A stretch of 64,000 bases of DNA from assembly GCA_012295275.1 (NCBI GenBank), contig CM022669.1, positions 11,686,949-11,750,948 on the forward strand, given 5' to 3'. Positions within the stretch are counted from its first letter, which is position 1. Every line of letters begins with the position of its first letter. The translations under genes and the position numbers were made by a program. The notes below the pieces were generated by a model, which saw only the letters and a program-made list of their open reading frames with translations, had not been told where the DNA came from and searched no databases. The stretch is from Chrysomallon squamiferum (lineage: Eukaryota > Mollusca > Gastropoda > Neomphalida > Peltospiridae). Below, in pieces: positions 1 to 13,039 of the stretch.

Positions 1-3000
1 GATTATTACTGTGCGAGAGGTCGAGCGATTAATCCAATCAATATGACGATGTGTAATGATGATGAATGAAGTGATACACTACAGGATCCGACATAACTCA
101 CAAAGCCGAGTGCAGATACAATCAATTTGTTTCAAATAAATTACACGAGCCGCAGTTTCTGCAACTCTTTTGTGAGGCGCTTTGATCAAGGAAGCAGAAA
201 TATATTTATTGAGAATTACGACTTTGCGTTGGTATTGAAAAGATTGAAATTTCAGATTAAAAGTTTCTCACAAAGTCGTAATGTATTTATGTGTTATTTA
301 GATATTGAACAAGTTAATTCAGATTAAATTGCTGTTACGTATTTTTATTTTAAAATTAGTAATGTAAATTTTTGTATTTCTCAGCAATTTAAATATACAT
401 AAAAATTACAAAGATATTTTTATTCAAAAAATCTTAACAATGCATAATATTTAATATCAGTAGATAAATCAAATACAGGAAAATAACATTAACTGATTTT
501 ACATCTCAAAATGGAAAACTAATTCAAAAGTTTGTTTTTAAGGGAAGGTGACAGCACACAAAACAGACAAAATAATAAATTCTCTATTTACATACATATT
601 CACACATACATATGTACATACACTCACATTTTCTTATACATTTAATTCAAGAGAGTTCCAAAGGGGAAAAGACTGAAACACACCCACACCTTTACTGTTA
701 ATTCAAACTGAAGAGCAGATTGATTTTTTGTTCTAGTTACAAACTGGTTTACAAATCTAATGTCTGTTGTCTGTCTGAAACCTTTAAATTGTATCAGCCT
801 CTACATTTACTAAGTACAGTCTCAAAGCTGAAATTTAATGAACATCCTCAAAGCCCTGTGGCTCTAAATGTTGTTACATAATCTTATCAACCTGAGATCA
901 GACAGGGGACTCAGAAAATCCGATGTACAAGATTTTCAACAAATCCTTTCTTAACCCTAACAGATCTTCTACTTCTTCTTACACTCAATTTGTCGACTGT
1001 AATGAGAAATATCTGCATTTGAAATGCAATGAGGGGGATCATTCATTAACTGTTTTTTTCTCTTCTTACAGCCATTTTGTTGACAAAAGTGAAAGCGTAA
1101 ATGATATACTGCAGTTTTAGTAGGTAAAATTGCTGTGAGTGTAAATATGTTTAAGAGTTTTAGTACCTTAAAAACACTTATATACACTGCATTTTAAGGA
1201 AAACTGATAATTTCAAGATATCAGATTTGTGACAGAAGAACATACATTAATATTTTTTTTTTTTACATTTAATACAAGAGAGTTCCAAAGGTGAAAAGAC
1301 TGTTCTGTTCATCATGTTAGTGTAATTATAAACAATACTTATATATATGTGTAATGATAAAAAAAAAAACACAGATTTCTATCTCATATTATTTTTATAT
1401 GAAAACTGTTTTAAAATGATGAAACCATATCAAGAATATACACCTACAAATCATATTATTATTGTATCAGTAGCATTATTCCAATACATTTAAGTTTCAA
1501 AATTTCACAGACAGTCTGGATAAAATGGTATTTTATTAACGCTACAGAAACTAAGCAATACACAACCTTTAATTTCCATTTTGACTAATTCAGCATTCAA
1601 TATATAAAAAAAAAAAAAAAAAAAAAAAAAATGTGTCCACGGTGCTGCAAGAGGAATTTCGTCAAGTACAAACTGTAATGGAGGTGAACGCAGCAGACAC
1701 AACTGGTGGTGATTAAGAAACATGGATTGACAGCTTCGGCACTGTAGATGGTATATAGTTAAAGATCCGACAGTCGCTGCGACAAACTTTCAAACATCGA
1801 CAGCGCAATCAAATTGATCAAGGAACCATTAAACACTTATCGGGTTCAGATAAATTGAATGGAATGCAATTGGTCGGAGGAAATTGAGAAACACTTGGAG
1901 AGATGCATCTAGGCGAAGAGGAACTCTCGCCCAAGTATCGCACTGCTTTTGTAATTGAAATCCATGACTGATAAAAAGCATTGTTAATTAATGCTGTTGA
2001 TTGGGAAACCGAAGCCCTATCTATTTCTGTGTGTGCAAGCAGGATTCTGGCATACAAACATCACTTTGCCAGTGTGATCTCTGCAGAAGAACTTGACTCA
2101 TGTTTGGGTTTTTTTTAATTTTTTATATCCATTCTGAATTAATACAGACACACAAGCAAACGTTAGTGAATTAGTCATCTCCGCAAACAGCCAGAAACAC
2201 CAGGAAATTGCTACTTACACTGACTGCCTCAACAGCAATTCATTTTAAATATATATCATTTATAAAACATATCTTGACATCCTTTTTCAATTTTATTGCC
2301 TTTTAAAAATTAATGTAATTATTTACAGTAATTTTTTAGATGTATAATTTATTTTGTTAGACTAGACTAGTTTCTTTTCAGTTTTTAATACTTTCATTTT
2401 TTTTTTCTCCCTTTTTAAAAAAAAAATTAAAATTATTTTTCTTTCTTATTGATTTGTTCTATAACATTAAAAATAAAAAAACTTTACTGATTTAATGTAA
2501 TTAGCTTCATGTACAGTATTATACTGGACTTCAGTGTACTTGTATATTTTTCTTTTTTATATTATTTATTTATCATTACAGCCTTTAATCATGTTATGTC
2601 CAGACATTACACACTATTTGCGATATTTACATAACATTCCCTCTCCCAGGAATAAAATTACTAAAATGAAGTTTAGAATCATTTAAAACAATGTCAATTG
2701 TAAACAATATAAAAAAAAAAATTTGAAAAATTAATAGATGTAATATTAAAAATATTTCTTGAAATTAAAGCACAATAACTGGTATTTAATCTATTATTTC
2801 ACTTTTAATCAGGCTGCTTTTTACAATTATTCAGATTATCTGATTTGAACTTTCGAACATAACACAACGAAAACAGATTAATCTTCAAACAACAATCCAC
2901 TTGCTTGTGTGCAGTTTTCAAAACTCGTGATAAAATAACTCTATTCACTTAAAGAACCGTCTGGCGAATTGAGGATAACGGGAAAAACTCTCAAACCAGG

Positions 3001-4188
3001 TTAGTGACCAATTAAAAATGCCTACCGAGAATTTGCTGATTTTATTATATTGGCGTCACAATTCATGCAATAAAAATATTGTTAAGTGTGTGTGTGCTGT
3101 TAAACTTAACTACTGAAGAGAGTAATCTGCAGGCAATCATTCCTTTAATCAGTGGTATGGGCAGGACACATTCAAATAATCTGAGTTACTGAATGAATGT
3201 TGTTTTCAGGATAGGTATAAAATAAATATTGTAAACAACAAGATATGCAAATGACTGAATGATGTGAGTAGGAAATGTAACTAATTTAGTGACTATTGTG
3301 ATCTTAAATATTTTATTTACTGATCAGGATATGTAAACAGATTTTGTTATTGAAAAGTTATTGACCAGAAATTTGTCACATTAAGAAAATATTTGTGAAT
3401 GTTTTTCTTAGAATATGCAGGTAACATAGCTAATATTGGATCAGATTGCAATATCTTTTGTTCTAATGAAAACTCTGAACTGTAACAACCAGATTAAGTA
3501 ACCCTCTCATTGACAGCAGAATGTTTACATTTTCATGTTCTAGTCAAGTTTCATTAGTCACGGTACTTGAAACTAGGAAACCGTCTCACTTCATCATTAA
3601 GAAAGAACAACCAATAGCAACAACATGTTTACTCCATCCATGTTTTATCAAACTGCTGTACAACCTAATAGGTAATTAGAAAAGATTAAAAATTGAGGTA
3701 CTGCATTGTATTATTTGCATTTTAACATAACAAATCCATTACTCAGCAAGTAATTAAAGTTTTCTACAGCACAAACATAATATTTACTTCATCTCAGCAG
3801 AAAAATAACAGGACTCATAATCAATATTAAACCGTGTCACGTATTTACCTGAATGCAGCTGTATTTACCTGTATTTACCTTTGTTTACATGTGCTTATCT
3901 GCATACACAGGTATGTTTAACCTGTGTGTTTGTTTATGCATTTGAGCTGGAGATAATGATAAGGAGAGTAATTTTCTGTTATGGAAACATAATCTAAATA
4001 CTGGTTATAGTGACAAAAAACAACAGTTTAGATCAGTCAGGTTATCAGGTAACGACAGTTTGTCATTGATTTGCCAGGTGTTAATCAATATCTACCTGTA
4101 TCTCTGATTAAAATTGTTGTTTTCTATTATTTATTTATTTATATTTACTATTTGTAACTTTTTATGCATAATTTTTACATGGGGAATT

Positions 4189-4190
<2 letters not shown>
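1..4190. other. AT-rich non-coding region, nothing firmly assigned
   Basis: No gene can be supported except the weak exon candidate at 963-1098. A 35-bp direct repeat (core agagttccaaagg) occurs near 641-680 and 1265-1303. Poly-A runs lie at 1604-1630 and elsewhere. The segment 1630-2090 is less AT-rich than its surroundings and could be exonic or transposon-derived, but no frame, splice pair or family could be recognised. It may hold introns or untranslated sequence of the minus-strand gene whose first exon is at 7644-7692. Confidence 0.4.
963..1098 (+). CDS. Possible internal exon of a SUEL/galactose-binding lectin-like domain
   Basis: A short plus-strand open stretch carries a pattern resembling the start of a SUEL (rhamnose/galactose-binding) lectin domain: a Cys-Asn-Glu, then a Leu-x-Leu-x-Cys step, then a Gly, then Leu-x-Val with Ser-x-Tyr downstream (core residues VDCNEKYLHLKCNEG). 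A plausible acceptor (ccctaacag) precedes it at about 962 and a GTAAAT donor follows at about 1099; without splicing the frame stops at 1118-1120. The resemblance is by eye only. No neighbouring exon was found. It may be a decayed fragment or chance. Confidence 0.2.
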
Positions 4191-4227
<37 letters not shown>

Positions 4228-4234
4228 TACATAA

Positions 4235-4265
<31 letters not shown>

Positions 4266-4425
4266 CATCATCCATCCATCCATCCATGCATCTATGCATA
4301 CATCAAACACACACATAGATAGATACATACATACATACATACATCGGTATACACATTATCCATCTACTCATCCATGCATCTGTACATACATCAAACACAC
4401 ACACACACACACACACACACAACTA
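4191..4425. repeat. Compound microsatellite (AC)n, (ATAC)n, (CCAT)n, (CA)n
   Basis: Consecutive short arrays: (AC)n about 4191-4222, (ATAC)n to about 4262, (CCAT)n about 4268-4288, further (ATAC)n about 4321-4344, and (CA)n about 4395-4421. An apparent 80-codon reading frame over the end of it is His/Thr repeat translation and is not a gene. Confidence 0.9.
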
Positions 4426-4890
4426 TACACATTTGTTTGTGTTCACTGTTCCCAACAACACACCTGACATTTACATTTACTGTTCACTTGAAAATGATCT
4501 GTTACCACTCCTTTACACGTCACAACGACATCAATCCAAACTGCAAAACCTGCTGCTTTACTTCTGCATTACAGATTATTTTCTTTATGCTTGACATTTT
4601 CATTCATTTGAAATAATAACAGTTATCTTCAAAAAAAAGAAGGTTTTAGAATGTTTAATGATTGGTATTTAATAAAATATGGCTTTGTCAAATGTTCGGT
4701 GCACAGTACTGAGTGTTTTATTGTTTGTCCCTTTACTTTGTTCTGCATTCCTAACATGTAAACATCTACAGCCACTTCTGTATGACAACCAAAATGAGAT
4801 TTTTCACACAAAACTTGTTACATGTTAACACAGCTAGACAACAAGTTTTATGACTGTCATAGATAGGTTCAACCTTATGTATAAAACTTA

Positions 4891-5075
4891 ATGTGTGTGT
4901 GTGTGTGTGTGCATGTGTGTGTTAGGGGTGTGTATGTGTGTATGTATGTATGTATGTATGGACATATGTATATATATGTATGTATATGTCTGTACATGTG
5001 GGTGTGTTTATATATATATAGAGAGAGAGATAAATATATATATATATATATATATACATACATACATAGACATAC
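4891..5075. repeat. Compound microsatellite (TG)n, (TATG)n, (GA)n, (AT)n
   Basis: A run of TG, then GTAT, a short GA tract at about 5020-5030 and an AT tract at about 5032-5055. Reading frames on both strands here are repeat translations. Confidence 0.9.
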
Positions 5076-5089
5076 CCATAAACACACAT

Positions 5090-5195
5090 ACACAATCTGG
5101 TCATATTGAGTAATGTCTGGAGTGTAATCAATATACTATTTCCCAACAAAAGGAAAACGTCTATATAATTCATATCACTGGGAGAGTTTACATAT
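5090..5195 (+). repeat. Left arm of an inverted repeat
   Basis: About 100 bp here (from ctggtcatattgag to gggagagtttacat) recurs as its reverse complement at 6500-6612 with scattered mismatches. The arms are separated by about 1.3 kb of AT-rich sequence without a recognisable transposase. This could be a decayed non-autonomous DNA element, or two opposite insertions of one repeat family. Confidence 0.7.
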
Positions 5196-6499
5196 TTTTC
5201 ATTGTGCAGTTACATTTGTCCATGGATCACTGCCCAGCAAGTCACTAAATGACTCACTGTGATAAATATAACACAAACATAACTTAGCTGTCTGATATAC
5301 AACAGGATCAATCCTTATCAGCGTTCTCTTAGAGTTATTTCCCTTTCCAGTGGATATGATACACAGACAGAGATTTTTAAGGAAATACTAATCTATGAAT
5401 AAGACTGTTATTTAGATTAGTTTGTTCATAAGTCAGATTTAGGTTTGTACTTACAGCCAGTGTTTGTCTTATGTATACCTATCATATATATTAAGTTTTG
5501 TACATGTGTATTAAATCCAAGCTATTGAATACTCTATAGGAGATTAAAATTATGATCAGAATTTGTCTTTCTTTGAAATTTTCTCAGTTCTGTTGATGGA
5601 TGTCAGTGAATTACTGAGTCAATTAGTATTAAAACTTAAGTCTTCCAACATTCGGTAACCATAAGTCTCAAATTTTAAACAAAAATCAGTTTGAATTTCA
5701 AAAACACAATTTGATTAAAAACCAAATCACACGTATTTAAATTCTGTTATTACATCCTTACAAACACACAGAAGCACACTCCAGCATTTATATTTCTATG
5801 TATACATACATACATGAAAAATAAAAAATATACATACACACTGTATAAACTCTTATACACAAAAGCACATTAAAAACAGACTTTAAATCACTGTGACTCT
5901 CCCTTGTGATTACTAAACCATCAAAAGCTATAATGCACTGCACAACAGAATGGTCCATGTTCATTTTTTTATAATTTTTTTTTTTATAAAATGACATTCA
6001 GAACCTTTCATAATAATTGAACACAGAGGTAACTGCCAATTACTCCACAAGAGGCAGAGTAATAAAAAATATGTGTATGTTCCTAAGTATTATTTCTATG
6101 GAAGCACAGGAACATTATTCCTCTTTATGACAGCACAGAAGGAAACACTGTTGAGGTTTCCTCTCTGATGACTGTGTTAAAACAAATTCACATAATAACA
6201 GTTAACTGAGTTAGGTAACATAATCTTCCTTCCGAGGGATGTGCAGTCAAATAGTACATAAATATTGAAGTGAAGATATTTCGTGAATGTTTTAATGTTA
6301 AATGTGTTAAATATAAAAAAAATATATAAATCAATTATTAAATTGTATTTTTTTTTTCAGACATAGTATATTTTAAATTTAGTTGTGTAAACATATTTGT
6401 ATAATTACTTGTTTTATAAACTGTTTTTACTTCACCCACAACTCAAAAACATATTTACAGTGTGTGAATACGTCTGTGTATGTGTGAGAAAGAGGGAGC
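5196..6499. other. AT-rich interval between inverted-repeat arms
   Basis: No coding potential, RNA gene or known element recognised. Contains short tetranucleotide and A/T runs. Confidence 0.4.
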
Positions 6500-6612
6500 T
6501 GAATGAAGATATGTAAACTCTCCCAGTGATATGAATTATACAGATGTTTTCCTTTTGTTAGGAAATAGTGTATTGATTAGATTCCGGATGTTACTCAATG
6601 TGACCAGACTGC
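6500..6612 (-). repeat. Right arm of the inverted repeat
   Basis: Reverse-complement partner of 5090-5195, starting at atgtaaactctcccag and running to about gtgaccagact. Identity looks roughly 85% by eye. No target-site duplication could be defined at the outer edges. Confidence 0.7.
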
Positions 6613-7278
6613 ATGTATGTCTACAGTAAATTATTATATGTATGTTAAAAATTAATGTCATCCTGAAAAGCATGCTTTGTAAACTTTCTGTTACGTAAGT
6701 TATACCAAATAAGAAGAAACTGAAACACAACCAGTATTTTCGTGTAATTAAAAAAAAAAAAAAAACTCATATATATATATATATCAATCAGATTTTAAAT
6801 AAGTTATTTTTAATATTAAATTTTAAAAGGAACAAATGATACTTTAGAAATCTGTACAAACTGTCATAGTGGTTAGTATGTAATAATGAAACATGGTGTT
6901 CTTTATAGCATTTTAATGGTTACATCAAGCTAAAGAAAGAAGAAAACATTAGTTAATATATTTTAATATGCCATTTAATGTTAGTTAATATGTATATCTA
7001 AGGATGTGTCATGATTTAAATTAATTACTTAATCATTTTGCTGCATTCATGTTGCTAAATTATTAGAGTCAAGATTTTATGATTCTAAGAAAAAATGTTG
7101 GTTTTTTTGGTTTTGTTTTTTAAAAGATAAAATAAAACTAAAATATTTAATATACAAGAGGGTACAGTAGCTTTCACTAAAAAAAAAAAAAATTATTTTA
7201 ATATAAATATATACTTAAAAAATTTAAAATAATTTTTATATCCAGATTAAAAGTAGTATTTACTAACTGATGCAACAG

Positions 7279-7279
7279 C

Positions 7280-7328
<49 letters not shown>
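7279..7328. repeat. (AAT)n microsatellite
   Basis: An uninterrupted AAT run of about 16 units in AT-rich intronic or intergenic DNA, with a second short AAT run at 7507-7521. Confidence 0.9.
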
Positions 7329-7643
7329 TCTTTCTAAGTAATTTATTCTAAAAATACTAGATGTTTCAAGCCATAACAATATATTATTAAAACTATTTGA
7401 TAAATCCAAAACATAATTTTTACTATAAATCATAAATTTGTTTCTTCTGTTTAAAATATTATTACCTTTATTTTTAATAAAAATTAATAAAACAATAACT
7501 TAAAATAATAATAATAATAATCATAGTAACAGATATTTAAAAATAATAATAAAAAATATATATATAAAAAATAAAATAAAATAAAAATATCGTTTAATGG
7601 GAAAACGAAACTAGGACAACTTCCACCTGTGTGTTTGACTTAC

Positions 7644-7692
7644 CTGCTCCATGGCATGCTGCAGCTAACAGGTAGATAATGTAGGTCAACAT
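7644..7692 (-). CDS. First coding exon (signal peptide) of an unidentified secreted or membrane protein gene
   Basis: On the minus strand an ATG at 7692 opens a 16-codon frame with a classic signal-peptide profile (MLTYIIYLLAAACHGA). It ends in phase 1 at a strong donor, GCAG followed by GTAAGT (GT at 7643-7642). A phase-1 junction right after a signal peptide is common in genes for modular extracellular proteins. The upstream side (7693-8100) is less AT-rich with more CpG and a CCAAT motif, as expected for a promoter region. Downstream exons must lie at lower coordinates, possibly outside the window; I could not identify them. This gene is not a copy of the CAP array, whose signal peptides differ. 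Confidence 0.5.
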
Positions 7693-8110
7693 CCTGCAGG
7701 TAGGCCTTTATTCATCCTAAATCCAAAAACTTCTAAAATATCGGTCGAAACATATCCACGACTCTAACCAAAAGTTGGTAAAGTCAGAACAATCGCACAG
7801 GAAATGAATGGGTACAAATCAAAGCCAAACGCTGAACTTGTCGGAAATACGCGAGTGCTGTTTTCCGTTCGGGTCAGCGTCTTGTTTATTAGTAACTGAC
7901 AATGAAGGTATGTCGGTGACTCGCAGAAGGAGAAGATGTGGTTATTGTCATTTCAGTGGGCTACGTAGCCATTTAACGGGACAGATGAAAAATCAATGTA
8001 CACTTTCGCATTATATTCTAAAACGGGCAACTCTACTATGACAGATTCCATGTAAACACATTTCTCATGCTCGGAAGCGGCGTGTCTTCAGCCAATCAGA
8101 AGCGAAGGCA
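7693..8110 (-). promoter_or_regulatory. Putative promoter and 5' UTR region of the 7644-7692 exon
   Basis: CpG-containing, moderately balanced sequence next to the signal-peptide exon, including a CCAAT motif at about 8091-8095 (in either orientation a CCAAT-box candidate). A 77-codon plus-strand frame at 7808-8041 runs through it but has no family resemblance and is probably fortuitous. No TATA box was pinned down. Confidence 0.3.
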
Positions 8111-8434
8111 AAGGTCACATCTAGTGAAAGAAATTAATTGTTGACCAATGAATATGAGGATTGCTTCGCTACTCGCAAAATGACGTAGTCAAAAGTAGGA
8201 TAATTGCCGAGAACAGTCGGTTGAATCGAAATAACTGCACTTTGCAGAAAACAGATGGCATTAGCTTTTTATCACTGCACGATTTTATTGATTTTAAATC
8301 ACAGTCACTCTGCCATGTGATTCGTATTATTGTAATTAATATAATTTATTACATTTTAATAATAAAAAAAAAGTATTGTAATGTAGGTCGATGAACACCA
8401 GGAACCAGAAAATTACTCCAGTGGGTTGGGTTCA

Positions 8435-8594
8435 TAAAATTATTATTATTATTATTATCATTATTATTATTATTATATCTTTTTACAGTTTATTTTGTTT
8501 TTTAATTGTTTTGCGTAAAGATACAATTTTATCATCATCTTCTTTCGCTTGTTTGGGGAATTGGATAATTGTTTTGAATTCACACACACAGAAC

Positions 8595-8668
<74 letters not shown>
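8435..8668. repeat. (ATT)n and (GA)n microsatellites
   Basis: An ATT run at about 8438-8476 and an uninterrupted GA run at about 8598-8665. They create open frames of Ile, Arg-Glu or Ser-Leu on both strands, which are not genes. Confidence 0.9.
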
Positions 8669-8669
<1 letters not shown>

Positions 8670-8937
8670 CCGAAGACAAAAGTAATGTTTATATTCATAT
8701 TGTTGTTATTGTCACTGAGTTGTTTGTTAGTTTTGTATTTTTGTTATTTTTACTTATTTATTCAATTTGTTTTAAATTTTGGGGTGAGGTGGTTGTTGCC
8801 GTTGCTTAGTTATTTTTATCCACACGGCTGTAAGGCGTTAAATATTTGACTTTTGATCTCACTCAACACTCCTTCGTCTAGTTGTTACAAAAGATGTCAC
8901 GCTCTGTACACCTGTACACATTCAAACATATAAACAA

Positions 8938-9008
8938 TGTAATACTAATACTAATACTAATACTAAAACTACTACTACTACTGCTGCTGCTGCTATTGCT
9001 ACAACTAT

Positions 9009-9049
<41 letters not shown>

Positions 9050-9072
9050 ATAATAATAATAATAATAATATG
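8938..9072. repeat. (TACTAA)n, (TGC)n, (ACT)n, (AAT)n compound trinucleotide array
   Basis: Successive trinucleotide blocks. All three frames on each strand are open for poly-Ser, poly-Leu or poly-Val translations, so coding calls here should be ignored. Confidence 0.9.
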
Positions 9073-9335
9073 AGGGGGGTCCATAATAAAAAGGGCTCCA
9101 TAACATTATGAAAAGGCAATACTGAACAATTACACATGATTCACAGGGTCCGTAATACAATAGTGCTACAACAGGGACGCTGGCAGACGTATTCTACAGT
9201 GTTCTGTACACTGACAGAAATTTAAAAATACTAAATAAATTTGTAAAACACCTTAAAATCATAAATAAAAGGGGCACTTCCAAAATTTGAGGTGTGGTCC
9301 GGATATTTTGGACTCCCCTTCTAGATTCGCCCGAG

Positions 9336-9353
9336 ATAATAATAATAATAATA

Positions 9354-9388
<35 letters not shown>

Positions 9389-9402
9389 AAAAAAAAAAAA
9401 AA
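9336..9402. repeat. (AAT)n-(ATT)n palindromic microsatellite with poly-A
   Basis: An AAT run flips directly into an ATT run, forming a perfect small inverted repeat (about 9340-9385), followed by a poly-A tract. Confidence 0.85.
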
Positions 9403-9465
9403 AAAACGGCTAAAATATAAAATGCAAAATAAAACTGTTCGTGAGGAAATATGAATGTCGTATTA

Positions 9466-9545
9466 CCAGTGGCGTAACTAAGGTATCGCAAGTATGGCAC
9501 GTGCTCTTAAGGGGGCGCCACTGAGCACTTTCACCTAACTGGTAT
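9466..9545 (+). repeat. Dispersed-repeat-like segment
   Basis: The sequence ccagtggcgtaactaagg resembles the conserved starts of dispersed SINE or DNA-element families seen in many animals, and a partial inverted echo (gcgccactgagcac) follows. No second copy exists in this window, so the family is unconfirmed. Confidence 0.25.
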
Positions 9546-9639
9546 TTTTGTGCTGATTTTAAGGTTCCTATTTTGCGTAGATACGCCCCAGCGTAATAAA
9601 CAGCTTCTTGAAACTTGAATAAACGCCCTCGCATTTCAT

Positions 9640-12600
9640 TTTTTTTTTTTTTTTTTCTTCTTTTTTTCTTTTTGGATTCAACGCCGTCACTTGAAAGTTT
9701 AAATCTGCATACAAGGCACGTATAGGTTACGGTTGCTTCGTAAATGTTATTTTCTCTAACCAGGTTTCCACCAGGGATGCAGAATTACGAGAAGCAAATT
9801 GAACAAGTTCAAACGCTTTATTGCCGTATAAAAGATAAACTAAATAACCCATCACCTTTTCCTGACCATGATTTAGTCATCAGAGCCAAAATTAGAAGAC
9901 AGGAAGTAGTGTTAGGCTGAGATAAATGTCTGACTTCCGCTGCTAGGCGCAGATAGTCAAAGACTCAAGTTGTGTGGCGGGAATTTTGAAATTGTCATAT
10001 TCACAATCGCAGACCTTAATCAAAACTGAAAAAAAAAAAAATAAAGATTTAAGAATATTATTATTATTATTATTATTTACTTTTTTCATTTTCTTTTTAA
10101 TCATTAATTATATTTGTCATATCATCATATCATTCCGTATCGTATTGTGTCATATCATATTATATTATTTACTTGATAAATACGTAGAACTGACTACAGC
10201 ACCACTGTTACTACTAATACTACTAATAAAATACACTCTTTTAACAGAGAGTCTTTTCACAGATAGCTGTGGGAAACAAACTGGCATCCATCAAGACCGA
10301 CACACAAACAGAGTTGTGCGCTTACCTGTCTACAAAATATTTTTATCAAAATCACTTAGTAAACACGCAGAGACAAAAATGTGAATCTGATGATAAAATC
10401 AACCTTCCCGAATAATACATGGGTGCGACCCTTTATACGTGCAACAATTCTCTTAGCTTTCGAAAAGCTACGCGCTCTACCTGTTTTATATTGTTATATA
10501 TAATAATATCGGGATTATCAACATCAAATGCAACTGTCAATTTCACTTTATGATTTTTTAAATTTTATTTTAGAAAACTTTCAGGAAGCGCTTGTATGTA
10601 GAACGTCTTTGTATGTACTCTGCCCGTACTGACGCGTTATTTCGCGTTTCTCCTGAAGTTCGGATGGCATCAACTGTTTCGGGCGAAATATAGTGCTTGC
10701 TTTAGACCAAAAGACATTAGTTTTACAAAATTTTTGTCCTGTAATCCGACGTTCATTTAGTCTAGTATTATTAAATCCGGGATGATTACTGTCGTTAAAT
10801 AAAATAATAATATATAATATATATATAAAAATAAAGAATATATAAAATAATTTTAATAAATGATAAATAGAATAATGTAAAATTTAGTGGGGTTTTGGGG
10901 TTTGTTTTTTCACAAAATAAAACCATTCTAGATAATGATGTAGAAAAACTACGCACGTTTATACACATTCATTTTACTGCGATCTTAAACCGAGCCAAAA
11001 AGAAATAAATAAACGAATTACATATTAATCATTTAATATTTCTTCTGGCTCAGTTAAAACATATTAGTCAGTGGAAATGAAACCCGTATGTCGTTTCGGT
11101 ATCGGAGCAGACGACAAATGATCAATATTGCATTATGTCGTCATACTGTCATAACTATTCGCGCGCGGACCTTGCGAAAACAGATTCGCGAAGATGAGAC
11201 GAAGAAACTCTTGGACGTCAAAGTGTTATTTGCTGGCTCTTAACTATATGCAGATTCAGTTAGGCAGTTTCAACGCCAGCTTCTAACACAATTCTCCTCC
11301 GCATTCCAGACACACCGAGCAGCACTTACGTGTGCAGTAGTGCCATTTTTTCTCTTCACGAAATTCAATTGACAATTTCCATTTTCTTTACCAACACTTA
11401 CAGACCTCATTACCAGGCAAGGTTCCAAAACGACCTCGTGGAGGGTGGATGTAGCACCAAGTACGGGGCTTCCACAACTGTCTTGCGTTCTCGTGTTTCG
11501 GTGAAGGGCACTGTTAACTGAAATTTGTTTTTGATATGTCGCTTTTATTATGGTCATGTATTTTTATATGGTTAAAGAATTGAATTTTTTCTTCTTTTTT
11601 TTTTTTAATTATTCCATAATGGTTTGTTGTTTTTAAGATTAAATAAGCGATATTTTTTTAATGTAAGTGATTATTTTCTCTTTTGTGAAACTGTGAGATT
11701 TGGTTAATATCTGAACATTAATTAAACGAGAATATGACATTCATATATAATTTCTGGACCAAGGAGAATTTATAGCTTGGTTTTGTCCTCCTGCGCATGT
11801 TAGAATGACGGCATTTTCAAGGTACACACATAACTGGAGTATATATGGTGTTTTATTATTATATCATAACAACTGTTTATTTTTCAGCTGGCTATGTTAC
11901 AAAGGTCACATATAATATCAGAAAAGAAACACTTCTTATTCCTAGGAATTGTTTTTGCTTTTAATTGTACTTTTATTTTTATTTTTATTTTTATTTTTTA
12001 TATTAGTCATCTGTTTCAGTAATATTCTTTATTACTGTTTTATTAATGTGGAAATGATAATTTTTAGGTTGACTGTCACATCTGAAAATTATTTCTTAGT
12101 TCTGTTAAAATGTTAACAGTTTAGCAGTCATATATCATATCATTTTATCAATTACTGTGAAAACTACTTTATTTGTACGTCTGATTAGTGTAGAAATCAA
12201 CATTTATCTAAACGGAAATCACCTTTGTATCTCTTACCACCAGTATAAATCATCTTAATATCATATCTGGTAATCTGTGTGGAAATCACCTCTTAGCAGT
12301 TTGGAAATCAGATCTGATAAGTTTGGCGGTGGAAATCACCTCTAACTCACGTGACCCTCACCACACACAGCTCATCCTGGTTTTGGCCCTTTAATAATGT
12401 AGTTATCAGTTCAGAGGCGCTCAGATCTAACTAAATGACAAGCAACGAATCGAGAAAATATTCTTGCATACATTTATTACCGGAGTTAGGCGATTCCAGC
12501 TACAGAGCATTATACGTACTGGAACTGAAGTAAAATCAAATAATCGCTTTTGGTGAGGCCTGAGTACAGCAGAACACCGCAGTGTGCACTCCGGCACGAA

Positions 12601-13020
12601 ATCCCGTTTTGACAAAAATACTTGGACACCATTCTTTTCCGAATGCATCCGTGTAGCTTCTAATTAGATAACTCTTCTGGTACAAGCCACAGATAAAACC
12701 GATTTACCGCCGTAATAGTATTGTTCCTTTCCACATATTTTAAGCGTTGTAGTAACACTACTCTTAATACTGTAGAGACGTTTATTGTTTTTGGTTTTTT
12801 CATCACTTTACTTTTTATTATTATTATTATTATTTTATTTTTATTTTTTATTTTTTTTATTTTTTTTTTCACAGCCCTCAGTACGTGTTTCATAAAGACA
12901 CTGATATGAACAAAAATTATTTTCGTATTTCTTCATTGCTTCATAATAACTATTTATTGGTCAGCTTGCCGTATAACATAGACCTGTGTCTAATCATATA
13001 TTAAAGGTTAGTATCGAAAA
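9640..13020. other. Mostly unannotated unique sequence
   Basis: AT-rich DNA with a few less AT-rich islands (about 10580-10770, 11080-11240, 11270-11530, 12400-12720). The 11270-11530 island has plausible splice signals: a plus-strand acceptor ccaacacttacag at about 11391-11403, and minus-strand donors. It shows no recognisable protein family in either direction. No RNA gene was seen. Confidence 0.35.
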
Positions 13021-13039
13021 ATGCCTGCGTTTATCGAAG

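Noticed and set aside
4875-5173. Several overlapping frames of Tyr/Val/Cys or Ile/Tyr/His
   Set aside because: All derive from TG, TATG and AT microsatellites.
8391-8849. 152-codon plus-strand frame with Ile and Arg-Glu runs
   Set aside because: It spans (ATT)n and (GA)n microsatellites; the translation is repeat-driven and flanked by T-rich DNA.
9974-10384. 136-codon plus-strand frame
   Set aside because: Mostly Ile/Leu/Phe from AT-rich DNA and an ATT run, no splice or start context and no family resemblance.
11270-11557. Cys-containing frames on both strands, considered as a cytokine-like exon
   Set aside because: No consistent cysteine spacing with any family I know, and both strands are equally open; left as unassigned.
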